Below are positions 48,307 to 57,136 of a DNA stretch of 64,000 nt, piece after piece. Numbering within the stretch: position 1 is the first letter of the stretch; every line of letters starts with the position of its first letter. Source of the DNA: Vibrio ostreicida (GTDB lineage Bacteria; Pseudomonadota; Gammaproteobacteria; Enterobacterales; Vibrionaceae); the NCBI RefSeq assembly GCF_013074385.2, contig NZ_JABEYA020000002.1, positions 569,368 through 633,367 on the forward strand, given 5' to 3'. The notes below the pieces were generated by a model. That model ran no database searches, was not told the origin of the DNA, and worked only from the letters and a program-made list of their open reading frames with translations. A program made the position numbers and the translations under genes.

Positions 48307-49509
48307 ATGAACTCGATACTTGGCATTGTGGCGGTGCTGGTCGTTGCTTGGCTATTTTCCACCAACAGGCAGACAATCAATCTTAAAACGGTGTTACTTG
48401 CTTTTGGTTTGCAGGTAGGGTTTGCACTACTTGTGCTTTATGTACCTTGGGGCAAGGAAGCGCTAAACAGCGTAACAAGTGTCGTCTCTAACCTGATAAA
48501 TTATGGTCAAGAAGGCATTTCTTTTTTGTTTGGTGGTCTTGCAACGGGTGGATTCACGTTTGCCATTCACGTGTTAGGGATCATCATCTTTTTCTCAGCA
48601 TTGATTTCAGGCTTATATCATATTGGATTCATGCCAAAGTTAATCAATCTCATTGGAGGGGCGCTGCAAAAGCTGCTGGGTATAGGCCGTGCAGAATCCT
48701 TGTCAGCGACCGCCAATATTTTTGTCGGTATGATTGAAGCCCCGTTGGTGGTTAAGCCTTATCTACGAGGCATGACGGACTCTCAATTGTTCGCCGTGAT
48801 GACCGGTGGCCTTGCTTCTGTCGCTGGGGGAACCTTGGTGGGCTATGCTGCACTGGGCGTCGATTTAAACTTCCTTATCGCTGCCGCTTTTATGTCTGCG
48901 CCCGCAGGGTTACTGATGGCAAAAATTATGGTGCCAGAGACGCAGAAAATCGATGCTAACGTTGAGGTAGAACCTGAGGACGTTACCCGCGCGACCAATG
49001 TGGTTGAGGCGATGGCTGATGGTGCGATGTCTGGCCTGCGCATTGCTGTGGCAGTGGGCGCTACGTTACTTGCTTTCATCAGTGTGATTGCGATGCTTAA
49101 TGGTTTACTGGGCTCGATGGGTAGTTTGGTCGGAATGGAATTGAGCTTTGAATTGATCCTTGGCTATGTGTTCGCACCGGTTGCTTGGTTATTGGGTGTA
49201 CCGTGGAACGAAGCGATGACCGCTGGTTCATTAATTGGAAGTAAAGTTGTCGTCAACGAGTTTGTTGCTTTTATCCAGTTAATGGAAGTGAAAGATCAAC
49301 TGAGTGAGCATTCGCAGGCGATTGTCACCTTTGCGTTGTGTGGATTTGCCAATGTATCCACGATGGCAATGCTGATTGGTGGCCTAGGGAGTCTCGTTCC
49401 TGAACGACGCAGTTTTATTTCGACCTATGGTTTTCGGGCTATTGCTGCTGGTGTTATGGCGAACCTAATGAGCGCTTCAATTGCGGGTGTTATATTGAGT
49501 TTCGCGTAA
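48307..49509 (+). CDS. nupC: Concentrative nucleoside transporter, NupC family
   Basis: 400-residue inner-membrane nucleoside symporter of the CNT family. Recognisable parts are NIFVGMIEAPLVVKPYL, ASVAGGTLVGYAALGV, NEFVAFIQLMEVK and CGFANVSTMAMLIGGLGSL, the substrate- and cation-binding hairpins. About eight to ten helices. Upstream (48089-48306) is AT-rich and no CytR or CRP site was confirmed. Confidence 0.93.
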   Translation: MNSILGIVAVLVVAWLFSTNRQTINLKTVLLAFGLQVGFALLVLYVPWGKEALNSVTSVVSNLINYGQEGISFLFGGLATGGFTFAIHVLGIIIFFSALISGLYHIGFMPKLINLIGGALQKLLGIGRAESLSATANIFVGMIEAPLVVKPYLRGMTDSQLFAVMTGGLASVAGGTLVGYAALGVDLNFLIAAAFMSAPAGLLMAKIMVPETQKIDANVEVEPEDVTRATNVVEAMADGAMSGLRIAVAVGATLLAFISVIAMLNGLLGSMGSLVGMELSFELILGYVFAPVAWLLGVPWNEAMTAGSLIGSKVVVNEFVAFIQLMEVKDQLSEHSQAIVTFALCGFANVSTMAMLIGGLGSLVPERRSFISTYGFRAIAAGVMANLMSASIAGVILSFA

Positions 49510-49516
49510 AGAAGTA

Positions 49517-49542
49517 AAGCCGCTTAAGTGATTAAGCGGCTT
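49517..49542. terminator. Bidirectional terminator between nupC and the YkgJ-like gene
   Basis: Perfect 11-bp stem AAGCCGCTTAA / TTAAGCGGCTT with a 4-base loop in a convergent 34-base gap. Confidence 0.8.
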
Positions 49543-49543
49543 G

Positions 49544-49807
49544 TTATGTCATGTTTTCAAGTGTGGTAATGTGACTGAGAGCTTCTTGATTACTTGTTCC
49601 ACATACATCAGGACAGGGTTTAAATTGATGACACACTTGGGGACGTTCTGGTTTACCGAATAACTGACACAAATTGTTGCTGTTGAGTTGAATACACCTT
49701 ACACCCGCAGGCTTGCCTTGTGGCATTCCCGGGATAGGAGACGAAATACTGGGTGCAATACAGCAGGCTCCGCAGCCCAATCGACATTCCACAATTGATA
49801 TCCTCAT
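49544..49807 (-). CDS. YkgJ family cysteine-cluster protein
   Basis: 87-residue protein with a CRLGCGACC cluster, then CIQLNSNNLCQLFGKPERPQVCHQFKPCPDVCG. This is the YkgJ-type cysteine pattern thought to chelate zinc or iron. The ATG at 49807 (MRISIVECRLGCG) has GGTGA upstream and matches the family start. Function unknown. Not to be confused with ycgN at 50495, a related but longer cysteine protein. Confidence 0.88.
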   Translation of the reverse strand: MRISIVECRLGCGACCIAPSISSPIPGMPQGKPAGVRCIQLNSNNLCQLFGKPERPQVCHQFKPCPDVCGTSNQEALSHITTLENMT

Positions 49808-49984
49808 TAAAATCACCGCGCGATACTAACAAAAAAAACAACGAGTGGCAGCATAAAACCGATGAGGGTTAGGTCAAACAGTTCTCCCTTACATTGTTAA
49901 TAACAAAAATGTCATCTATGCTTTTTAGTTAGGTAAGCGCTTTGATGATAACAGCGCCTAGGAGCCGAAACTGGGGTGGGTCAT

Positions 49985-50389
49985 ATGGCTGGTCCAACGA
50001 AAAAAAATGGCATGAACGGTGTCCTGATCTTTGTCGGGGTGCTCGCTTTTGCTCTGATTGGCGTAGGGATAAATTCCATCCTCACCTACCAGAAAGAGTC
50101 GGCACAACAAGAGCTGTATGGGTTGTGGCAAGAGTCCGATGTTGCGTCATATTCGGCGAATACGTTGCATGTTACGGATGAAGGTATCTATTGGAATGAA
50201 GATTTGGTGAGCACCCGTTACGACTTTGATGGAGAAATCCTTAAATTTAGTCTCGGTAACAAGCAGCAGCAATTTTACCTAGACTTATTGAAAGGTCGGC
50301 TTGTTCATCTCAACGGCAACTATAAAGCGAAATATCTTAAGCATTCGTCACTTGCGTATGCCCATTCGAGACGTACTCTGGGTCGCTGA
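49985..50389 (+). CDS. DUF2850 family membrane protein
   Basis: 134-residue protein with one N-terminal membrane helix (about residues 13-33, MNGVLIFVGVLAFALIGVG) and a small extracytoplasmic beta-rich domain. I recognise it as a DUF2850 type found in Vibrio. The domain includes LYGLWQESDVASYSANTLHV and RLVHLNGNYKAKYLKHSS. GGGTGGG stands just before the ATG at 49985. Function unknown. Confidence 0.75.
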   Translation: MAGPTKKNGMNGVLIFVGVLAFALIGVGINSILTYQKESAQQELYGLWQESDVASYSANTLHVTDEGIYWNEDLVSTRYDFDGEILKFSLGNKQQQFYLDLLKGRLVHLNGNYKAKYLKHSSLAYAHSRRTLGR

Positions 50390-50494
50390 GTGTTTCATGG
50401 CCACCCATTGGGCCACAGGCCAAACTTTAGAGTTGAAATTGTTGCGCCTTAACGGTATAAAATGCCCCCATTGTCCGATACGAAAATAATCGTT

Positions 50495-50935
50495 ATGAAC
50501 CAGCCATTTTGGGAAAGCAAATCACTAGAGCAGATGAACGAGCAAGAGTGGGAATCACTGTGTGATGGCTGTGGTAAATGCTGTCTCCATAAACTGATGG
50601 ATGAAGACACGGATGAAATTTATTACACGAATGTTGCTTGCAGTTGGCTCAACAGCTACACCTGTTCGTGTAAAGACTACCCAAACCGATTTTCATCTGG
50701 GGAAGAATGCACCAAACTGACCCGAGAAGATATCGATGACTTTACTTGGCTACCTCATACTTGCGCGTATCGTTTATTGGCCGAAAAACAGGCGCTGCCT
50801 GATTGGCACCCTTTGATTACGGGTTCCAAAACCGCCATGCATGCCGCCGGAGAAAGTGTGCGTAATAAAGTGGTGTATGAAATCGATGTGATCAGCTGGG
50901 AAGACCACATTTTGAATCACCCTAACCGAGACTAG
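50495..50935 (+). CDS. ycgN: YcgN family cysteine-cluster protein (UPF0260)
   Basis: 146-residue protein with eight or more conserved Cys, including [28 protein letters not shown] and CSCKDYPNR. It also has [19 protein letters not shown], diagnostic for YcgN. It likely binds a metal or Fe-S centre. The ATG at 50495 ([14 protein letters not shown]) fits; an upstream ATG at 50462 is not conserved. No operon partner. Confidence 0.93.
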   Translation: MNQPFWESKSLEQMNEQEWESLCDGCGKCCLHKLMDEDTDEIYYTNVACSWLNSYTCSCKDYPNRFSSGEECTKLTREDIDDFTWLPHTCAYRLLAEKQALPDWHPLITGSKTAMHAAGESVRNKVVYEIDVISWEDHILNHPNRD

Positions 50936-51074
50936 GCGCAGTAAGGTATACCAAGGCTTTGCTGGTACTCGCTTAATCAGTATTTATCAATATTACGAAA
51001 ATGTGTGGACATAATGTCGACGCTTAGTCATAGCGAGAACCACTATAATCTTCCAACAAACGCAAAATAAAGTA

Positions 51075-51641
51075 CTAGAGGCTGGCGTTGACCAGAGCCT
51101 GAATATAGCACTGTAGTGTTTTCGCTCTTTGTTCTACTTGACTTGGCATTGGCATACTACTGATCTGACTCATAAAATCGATGTTGAGAGTCGCCAGAGC
51201 ACCAGCTAACTCGGCCAAAGGCAATGTCCATGCGTGGTTTGGGAAAGCATGGGCAAGTTTTTTCTCTATCATTTCGCTCAGTCTGAGTTTGAGCATTCGA
51301 ACGGCTTGCGGCCAATCGCTGCCAAGCTGATAAGCCATCGTTGGCCGCCTTCCCGCTTTTTTTGCCGCGCTTTGCGCGGTTTCTATCAAAGATAAATGTG
51401 GCTCACAACGTAGCCAGTCTTCCTGAGTTCGAAAACTGTTCAAATACACTTCAAAAAATGCATCATGTACTTCAACAAACACATCCAACTTTCTATTGAA
51501 GTGACGATAAAACGTTGTTTTTCCGACACTAGCTTGAACAATGATGCTTCGTACCGAGATATTGTAATAGTCCTTGTTCTGCATTAATTCATGAAAAGCG
51601 CTCAAAATACGCTCACGGCTTGGTTGAGTGTTCTGAATCAT
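51075..51641 (-). CDS. TetR/AcrR family regulator
   Basis: 188-residue repressor-type protein. The helix-turn-helix lies at residues 10-55 (SRERILSAFHELMQ... ISVRSIIVQASVGKTTFYRHF), followed by a helical ligand domain. The ATG at 51641 (MIQNTQPSRERIL) is preferred to the longer frame starting at 51743, which overlaps the operator region. It is divergent from the PfpI-like gene across 188 bases, so that gene is its likely target. The ligand is unknown. Confidence 0.88.
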   Translation of the reverse strand: MIQNTQPSRERILSAFHELMQNKDYYNISVRSIIVQASVGKTTFYRHFNRKLDVFVEVHDAFFEVYLNSFRTQEDWLRCEPHLSLIETAQSAAKKAGRRPTMAYQLGSDWPQAVRMLKLRLSEMIEKKLAHAFPNHAWTLPLAELAGALATLNIDFMSQISSMPMPSQVEQRAKTLQCYIQALVNASL

Positions 51642-51735
51642 GCAAAGTCCCAAGGGGGAAATAGAGAGGAAGTATAAAGCGTAGCTCGTCGCGATGACAA
51701 GGTTACAGGTACATTCTGGTACTTTTTTGCTCAAT

Positions 51736-51751
51736 CGTTCCATTCGGAACC
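51736..51751. promoter_or_regulatory. Candidate operator palindrome
   Basis: GTTCC-ATTC-GGAAC inverted repeat in the gap between the tetR-like and pfpI-like genes. It is short, and the site is proposed only from position and symmetry. Confidence 0.3.
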
Positions 51752-51829
51752 AAGCTGAACAATTGTCCCTTTGTCGGTGATATTTTTCTATGTAGATTGG
51801 AAGCTGGTTTATTCTAGTCTGGAGTCTTT

Positions 51830-52636
51830 ATGGGTTATTGTTTCAATCGTCGACGTTTTATTCAATCGTTAGCCATGTCATCTGCGGTCGGTGTTAGTGG
51901 TTTGGCCTTGTCATCTATTGCAAAAAGTGATGAGCGATTAGATAAAAATAGGGGTTTAAGCCATCCAGTGTCGTTGGACGCCAATAAGATCAACATCGGC
52001 ATCTTCGTTTACCCAACCGTCACTATGCTCGATGCGTATGCTCCGTTGCAAGTGTTGGTCGCTAGTCAGCAATTCAATGTTTTTACATTCAGCGAAACGG
52101 GAGGAAGGGTACCTTCGGACGCAAATGTGGACTTACTGCCTAACTATGGTTTTGACAACTGCCCAGATATTGAGGTGTTGATCGTCCCTGGGAGTGCCAA
52201 TCCCATCGGGCAGATGACAGAGCCTAACGTTTTGTCTTTCCTACAGCGGGTAGGGAAGCAAGCCAAATACATCACTTCAGTTTGCACGGGGGCCCTAATC
52301 CTTGCAGAGGCAGGTTTATTGGACGGTTACACCACCACGGTGCATTGGGCTTATGCTGAGGTCTTGAAAAAGTATCCCCATGTTACCTATGTAGACCAAC
52401 GAATTGTTAAGGATCGTAACCGTATTAGTGGCGGTGGCATAACGGCGGGTTTGGATTTTGCGATTACTTTGGTGGCCGAACTGGCCGATACTTATCAAGC
52501 CCAAGCGTTAGAACTTATACTAGAGTATGATCCCCAACCACCCTTTAAAACGGGTAATCACAACTCGGTATCAAAAGAATTAAAACAGGTGGTTCAAGGT
52601 AAAGTACATGCGCTTGCGAAAGATTTATTCATATAG
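51830..52636 (+). CDS. Tat-exported DJ-1/PfpI family protein
   Basis: 268-residue DJ-1/PfpI-type protein with a twin-arginine signal (NRRRFIQSLAMSSAVGVSG), so it is probably exported folded. The core has NIGIFVYPTVTMLDAYAP, VLIVPGSANP and the nucleophile elbow TSVCTGALILAEAGLLDG, then TVHWAY, resembling isocyanide hydratase (InhA-like) members. Export of such a protein is unusual. It is divergent from the TetR gene and probably under its control. Reaction unproved. Confidence 0.88.
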   Translation: MGYCFNRRRFIQSLAMSSAVGVSGLALSSIAKSDERLDKNRGLSHPVSLDANKINIGIFVYPTVTMLDAYAPLQVLVASQQFNVFTFSETGGRVPSDANVDLLPNYGFDNCPDIEVLIVPGSANPIGQMTEPNVLSFLQRVGKQAKYITSVCTGALILAEAGLLDGYTTTVHWAYAEVLKKYPHVTYVDQRIVKDRNRISGGGITAGLDFAITLVAELADTYQAQALELILEYDPQPPFKTGNHNSVSKELKQVVQGKVHALAKDLFI

Positions 52637-53056
52637 ATGTTGGGTACAGTAATAAACCCAATCAGATATAAATACCGCTGACGACATGACTTAAAAGTGG
52701 CACAAATCATAGTGGAGGTGAACCTAAATAGAATATGCAATAGCGGAATTATAAATATCCATCGTTGTAGAGAGTCAGCCAGAAAAATATGAACGAATAT
52801 TGGGCAACATATTTCTGGAATTGCGCTGCTGTCTATGTAAAATAGGACGCGCCTAATACAGATACTATCCGAAAAAACAGGCTCAGTTGAAGAAGATCTT
52901 TATCAAAAAGGATTGATTAATAAGTAGTGTCTGATATTTTTCGGTGTCACCAAGGTTTCCAGGTTCATCAGAGCCTAGTTTCAAGAATCACTTGTTGCAC
53001 GAGGTCAACATAATGACCAAGGCGTCAGACTGTTGTCGATAATATTGAGGAATTTG
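52637..53056. other. Gap before the M50-like gene
   Basis: 420 AT-rich bases with stops in all frames; no gene or repeat I can support. GAGG at 53046 is the ribosome site of the next gene. Confidence 0.5.
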
Positions 53057-53779
53057 ATGTTAGAACGTTTTGAGCAACACCCAAAATCAGATTTGATTAT
53101 TTTTTTAGTCTTCTCTTTCTTAGCGTTTTGGATGCACCATCTTAGTCAATCTGCCATATTGATTTATTCTTTGAAACCCGTAGAAGTTTTTTTACATGAA
53201 GCATCTCACGGGCTTGCAACCTTACTTACTGGTAACCAAATCGAGAGCTTACATCTTGACTGGCGCGGCGGGCATGTCGTATCTCGTTTTCTGGGGGACA
53301 GCAGACTAGAGAGAATTATCGTTGCTTTCAGCGGTTACGCCGGCGCATCTTTTTGGGGGCTTTTGATATACGCGACAAGTGTGTATTCAAGTAAGATGAT
53401 CAGAGTTCTTCTGCTTATGTTGAGTGCCTGTTCCTTCTTCCTTGTTGATGGTTTAATGACGGGACTCATTTTAGGTTTTGTTATTGTTCTGTTTGCCTTT
53501 GGCTGGTATTTCGATCGAGCTGGGAATTACTTTTTAAGATTTCTTGGTCTCTTTGTTATGCTCAATTCGATTTATTCTCCGACCTATCTTTTTTCTTACC
53601 ATCAGACGGGCGATCATGTGTCTCTCAGTCAGTTGTCTTTTTTACCCTCTTTCGTCTTTATTTTGATTTGGGTAGCGATTGGGCTCTACACTTTGTGGCT
53701 GGCGTATCGTCTCACTCTGTCTAAATCAAAAACAGAGAGTGCCTCTGCTCGGACTTTAAAGGTGTCGACGTTCAAGTAA
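53057..53779 (+). CDS. M50-like membrane metalloprotease-fold protein
   Basis: 240-residue integral membrane protein with about six helices. VFLHEASHGLATLLTG holds HEASH (HExxH) within a membrane segment, as in site-2 protease-like M50 families. A second motif NxDG-like position reads FFLVDGLMTG. This resembles the M50B-like group of bacterial proteins. The ATG at 53057 follows GAGG; an upstream TTG is not needed. Substrate unknown. Confidence 0.75.
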   Translation: MLERFEQHPKSDLIIFLVFSFLAFWMHHLSQSAILIYSLKPVEVFLHEASHGLATLLTGNQIESLHLDWRGGHVVSRFLGDSRLERIIVAFSGYAGASFWGLLIYATSVYSSKMIRVLLLMLSACSFFLVDGLMTGLILGFVIVLFAFGWYFDRAGNYFLRFLGLFVMLNSIYSPTYLFSYHQTGDHVSLSQLSFLPSFVFILIWVAIGLYTLWLAYRLTLSKSKTESASARTLKVSTFK

Positions 53780-53822
53780 TCGTGGTGGATGTATAGAGTA
53801 CCTGAGATCTAGGGTGTTGTGC

Positions 53823-54596
53823 TTAAAGTCCTTTTTCCACTTTAGCGAGCCATTGAGGGATGTGTTGTTGGTACCAGTGAATACATTTTACTTTGTGTGG
53901 ATTATTGCGCCCGACCAGTATATTGGTGACTTCAATGATCAACCAAGCTTTGGCTAGGATAAGTTGTTTTACCAACATGTGACCAGAAACTTGTGGGTTG
54001 TATAGCGTATACTGGCCGACCATCCATTCATAGTCATCAAGTGAACCTAGCCCTTTGATGAGCGGCGCCAAGTCAATCGCAGGGCTGCCAAAACCAAACC
54101 GCTCCCAGTCAAAAAGCACCAGTTCACCGTTGTGCTTGACCCCCCAATTCCCTTGATTCGTATCGCCGCTAACCAGTCTCTGAGATGAGAATAAATCTTG
54201 GCTGAGGTGCTGGATTGTTCGGAGGCTGTCATTGGTTATTTGCGGTAAATTCAACGAGTTCAGAGCTAAATCTGTGTTGCTCTCGGTCCAGTGATGTTGT
54301 TTAAGTGGGTGTGTTGGCTGGAAATCAGATTGGTGAATTCGAGCCAGCTGTTCAAAGGTCAGATTTTGGGCCAGTAATTCATCGAGTGTTATGGTGTTAG
54401 GAATATACTCGATATATAAGTCATCACCTTTAACATCCAGTAGTCTGGGTGTGTTGACACCATCGAGTTGAGGAGCAGAAAACTGGTAAAAATTCAGCTC
54501 CACCGGGCTGGCCCCTTGCTTGCGAATACAAGACTTACCGTTGATATCGACAACGGTGACCTGTGCTGGGCCCATTTGGGCTAGATTGGCTGTCAT
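53823..54596 (-). CDS. Aminoglycoside/choline kinase-fold phosphotransferase
   Basis: 257-residue small-molecule kinase of the APH/choline kinase fold. Catalytic loop RLVSGDTNQGNWG corresponds to HGDxxxxN (His replaced by Ser) and LVLFDWERFGFG carries the metal-binding Asp. Short N-terminal ATP-binding lobe (IRKQGASPVELNFYQF). The substrate is not assignable: choline, thiamine or an aminosugar are possible, and antibiotic resistance is not implied. The ATG at 54596 (MTANLAQMG) is preferred to the longer upstream frame. Confidence 0.85.
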   Translation of the reverse strand: MTANLAQMGPAQVTVVDINGKSCIRKQGASPVELNFYQFSAPQLDGVNTPRLLDVKGDDLYIEYIPNTITLDELLAQNLTFEQLARIHQSDFQPTHPLKQHHWTESNTDLALNSLNLPQITNDSLRTIQHLSQDLFSSQRLVSGDTNQGNWGVKHNGELVLFDWERFGFGSPAIDLAPLIKGLGSLDDYEWMVGQYTLYNPQVSGHMLVKQLILAKAWLIIEVTNILVGRNNPHKVKCIHWYQQHIPQWLAKVEKGL

Positions 54597-54852
54597 TATT
54601 GTCGATTTATTTCCTGTTGTAGGCTGGATCTGTTTTGGTGGTCCTATACCCAACGCTATTGAATATAATTGCGTATGCTACCGACCCAATAATCTTGAGT
54701 CAAGTTCGTCTGCCTTGGAGACCGGTTTTTCCTCCTGCGTTTAAGCCCACTTCTCGTTCTCGCCAAGGCGTGCGTCGTTGGCTTACCTTAGTCAGCTGGG
54801 TCCTTGATATTCAGCGCGTACAGAACGAAGACAGTTAAGACACCCTTTATGG

Positions 54853-56265
54853 CTACTTGAGAAAAAACTGTCTTAATACCCTAAAAACAAAGTCCCGATG
54901 GCGGAGAATAAAACGATTTTTTGGCAATCGTGAGCTTGAATATAGGACGGTTTTTGCCTTCGAGAAGGTGAGAAAACCCTCGTGACCATGATAATGCCCC
55001 ATCCCTGAATTGCCGATCCCTCCGAATGGTGCATCGTCGGCTGCGACGTGCAGTGTGGTGTCATTGATCGCCACACCACCACTATGAGTTTGCTGAAGTA
55101 GGGTATTAATGACGGCCTGATCCTTCGACATAATGTAAAGAGCTAATGGTCGGTGTCTGTCATTGATGTACTTTACCGCTTCGGCAAGCGTCTCGTATGT
55201 CAGTATGGGTAAGATTGAACCAAAGATTTCTTCTTTTAAGATTTGCATATCCTGAGTCAAGTTTGTCACAAGGTGAGGATAGACCCGCCGCCCGCGATTG
55301 TTTTCGATCTCTTTGACCGGATGAAGTGTGCCTCCCTTGGCTTTGGCGTCCTCCAATAAACGCATCAACCTTGAATACTGATGATCGGAAACAATATGAG
55401 TTTGACCATTTTGGTTGGTGCCATGGATATGATATTCGTGATAACGAGCAATAAAAGCCTCGACGAATTCCGTTTCACGATCTTTAGGAACAAAGACATA
55501 ATCAGGAGACACACAAATTTGACCAGAGTTGATAGATTTACCCAAAATGAGAGCATCAACCGCGATGTTGATATTAATATTTGAATCTATGATGGCCGGC
55601 GACTTACCCCCCAATTCTAGGGTCACGGGAGTTAGGTTGTCTGCGGCGGACTTTGCGACAAGCTTACCCACTTCTGAGGAGCCAGTGAAGAGCAAATGGT
55701 CGAAGGGTAAGGCGGAGAAGGCTGCCCCAATGTCTGCTTTGCCTTCGACCATTTTAATATGATCAGTGACGGTAAGTAATATCCGACGCAGGACCTGATT
55801 CGCATGTGGGGTGAACTCACTCATTTTAATCATGACGCGATTGCCGGCTGCAATCGCCTGAGTCGCCGGCCCTAACGCTAAGAAAAACGGAAAATTCCAA
55901 GGAGTGATTATCCCAACAACCCCCAGTGGCTGATAGTGTACTTTGATTTTAGAGGGGCTGAGCAAGAGACCGGAATGACGTTTCGAGGGTGCCATCCATT
56001 TTTTCAGGTTCTTGAGGGCGTAATTGATCCCAGAAATGCTTGGCAGTATGTCGGCGATCAAGGTATCGAATTCACTCCGATATCCATAATCCTGTTGAAG
56101 AGCGTCATAGATGGCCTGTTCGTTGGCAATAATGGCAGACTTCAGTTTTTTTAGGACCGCAATACGTTGATGGTAGTTGGGCGAAGGGGACCTGCTGCAT
56201 GCGTTCTTTAGCTCAAAAAAGGCGTGTTGAAATGGCTTCTGTGTGACTTTTTCTATCATTGACAT
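54853..56265 (-). CDS. Coniferyl-aldehyde-dehydrogenase-type aldehyde dehydrogenase
   Basis: 470-residue NAD(P)-dependent aldehyde dehydrogenase. PWNFPFFLALGP, LFTGSSEVGKLV, VTLELGGKSPAII (general base Glu) and NSGQICVSPDYV (nucleophile Cys) are all present. It is the short membrane-associated type related to coniferyl aldehyde dehydrogenase, with a hydrophobic basic C-terminus (RHRDFVFRVLRQFFLK). Start at 56265 or at the ATG two codons downstream. Confidence 0.92.
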   Translation of the reverse strand: MSMIEKVTQKPFQHAFFELKNACSRSPSPNYHQRIAVLKKLKSAIIANEQAIYDALQQDYGYRSEFDTLIADILPSISGINYALKNLKKWMAPSKRHSGLLLSPSKIKVHYQPLGVVGIITPWNFPFFLALGPATQAIAAGNRVMIKMSEFTPHANQVLRRILLTVTDHIKMVEGKADIGAAFSALPFDHLLFTGSSEVGKLVAKSAADNLTPVTLELGGKSPAIIDSNININIAVDALILGKSINSGQICVSPDYVFVPKDRETEFVEAFIARYHEYHIHGTNQNGQTHIVSDHQYSRLMRLLEDAKAKGGTLHPVKEIENNRGRRVYPHLVTNLTQDMQILKEEIFGSILPILTYETLAEAVKYINDRHRPLALYIMSKDQAVINTLLQQTHSGGVAINDTTLHVAADDAPFGGIGNSGMGHYHGHEGFLTFSKAKTVLYSSSRLPKNRFILRHRDFVFRVLRQFFLK

Positions 56266-56284
56266 AATCAGTCTCTTTAGTGGA

Positions 56285-56584
56285 TTAAGCCACGTTCACT
56301 CCAGTGGCACTCTGGGTAATAAAGGCCATGTGTCTAATGAGCCTTATTGGTGAATTTTTCAATCCGTTCCTTTTACCTGCTGTCATTAGCGTGTAGAGCA
56401 CCCCAAAAGCATTTTCACCGGAGGCGAGGCCATGACGGTTAAAATATCTGACGCGCCGATGTTGAAAACGCAGTCGCCAAGCTTCTTCTGGAAAGTGGGT
56501 GTACTTCACAATCCGGTCTGTACATTCTGTTCCGTGTGATAACGAAATCAAAAGCGTTGAAATAGTGTCAAGGTTGGTCGCCAC
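56285..56584 (-). CDS. Hypothetical protein, possible fragment
   Basis: About 99 codons ending TAA just 19 bases before the aldehyde dehydrogenase start on the same strand. Text such as HFPEEAWRLRFQHRRVRYFN and MTAGKRNGLKNSPIRLIRHM is protein-like and basic, but I do not recognise a family. Start codons are only TTG/GTG without a ribosome site, so it may be the C-terminal remnant of a longer gene. Confidence 0.3.
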   Translation of the reverse strand: MATNLDTISTLLISLSHGTECTDRIVKYTHFPEEAWRLRFQHRRVRYFNRHGLASGENAFGVLYTLMTAGKRNGLKNSPIRLIRHMAFITQSATGVNVA

Positions 56585-56824
56585 CAAAACGTTAAAAAGA
56601 CGTGCTTACATGTCCGCCAAGTCACTGAATTAAAGCACGCTTCTTTAGAGCCATATCTTTTGTATAGAGATTGTCTTGATGGTGAGACCTTACATCTTAT
56701 CAAACACTACACTGTCGTTTCATTTAGTCAACTTTGGCTTCACATAAAATCATTTAAGTTAAAATTCAATGATTTTTTAATATCATAAGCCATAAAAAGA
56801 TTAACCTTTAAGGTTTAAAATAAA

Positions 56825-57136
56825 TTAGTAGCCTAAATAAACCCAAAATCCAAAACCAAGCACCATATACCCCCCAAACCACCACCAAAGCCGTTTGTAA
56901 ACCGTGTAGATTGAGCCAATGAAAAAACCAGGGATCATGGCGACAATAGATATAGAATCAAATAGGTTTTGAGAAATGAGTCCCGTTGGTTTTTTACCAT
57001 CACCACTATATTCATACGTATCATCACGTAAAAAACCATCAGGGATGGGATCTATACCAAAAACCACACCCAGCCATGTTAATCCTAAAAAAAATAAAGG
57101 GATTAACAACAAGGAATATCGAAAAATTTTACTCAT
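56825..57136 (-). CDS. Small membrane protein downstream of the DUF3289 gene
   Basis: 103-residue protein with about three membrane segments (residues 5-25, 60-77 and 84-102) and a short polar loop DGFLRDDTYEYSGDGKKP. Its start overlaps the stop of the DUF3289 gene by 4 bases, so the two are translationally coupled. A small membrane protein coupled to a secreted-type protein is the pattern of an immunity or chaperone partner; that is inference. Confidence 0.6.
   Translation of the reverse strand: MSKIFRYSLLLIPLFFLGLTWLGVVFGIDPIPDGFLRDDTYEYSGDGKKPTGLISQNLFDSISIVAMIPGFFIGSIYTVYKRLWWWFGGYMVLGFGFWVYLGY

Noticed and set aside
53823..54596. Aminoglycoside resistance kinase
   Set aside because: It only shares the fold and the catalytic motifs (SGDTNQGN, FDWE). 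Nothing ties it to antibiotics.
54635..54838. Plus-strand 67-codon frame between the kinase and aldehyde dehydrogenase genes
   Set aside because: It only has a TTG/GTG start without a clear ribosome site. The basic C-terminus looks protein-like but there is not enough support.
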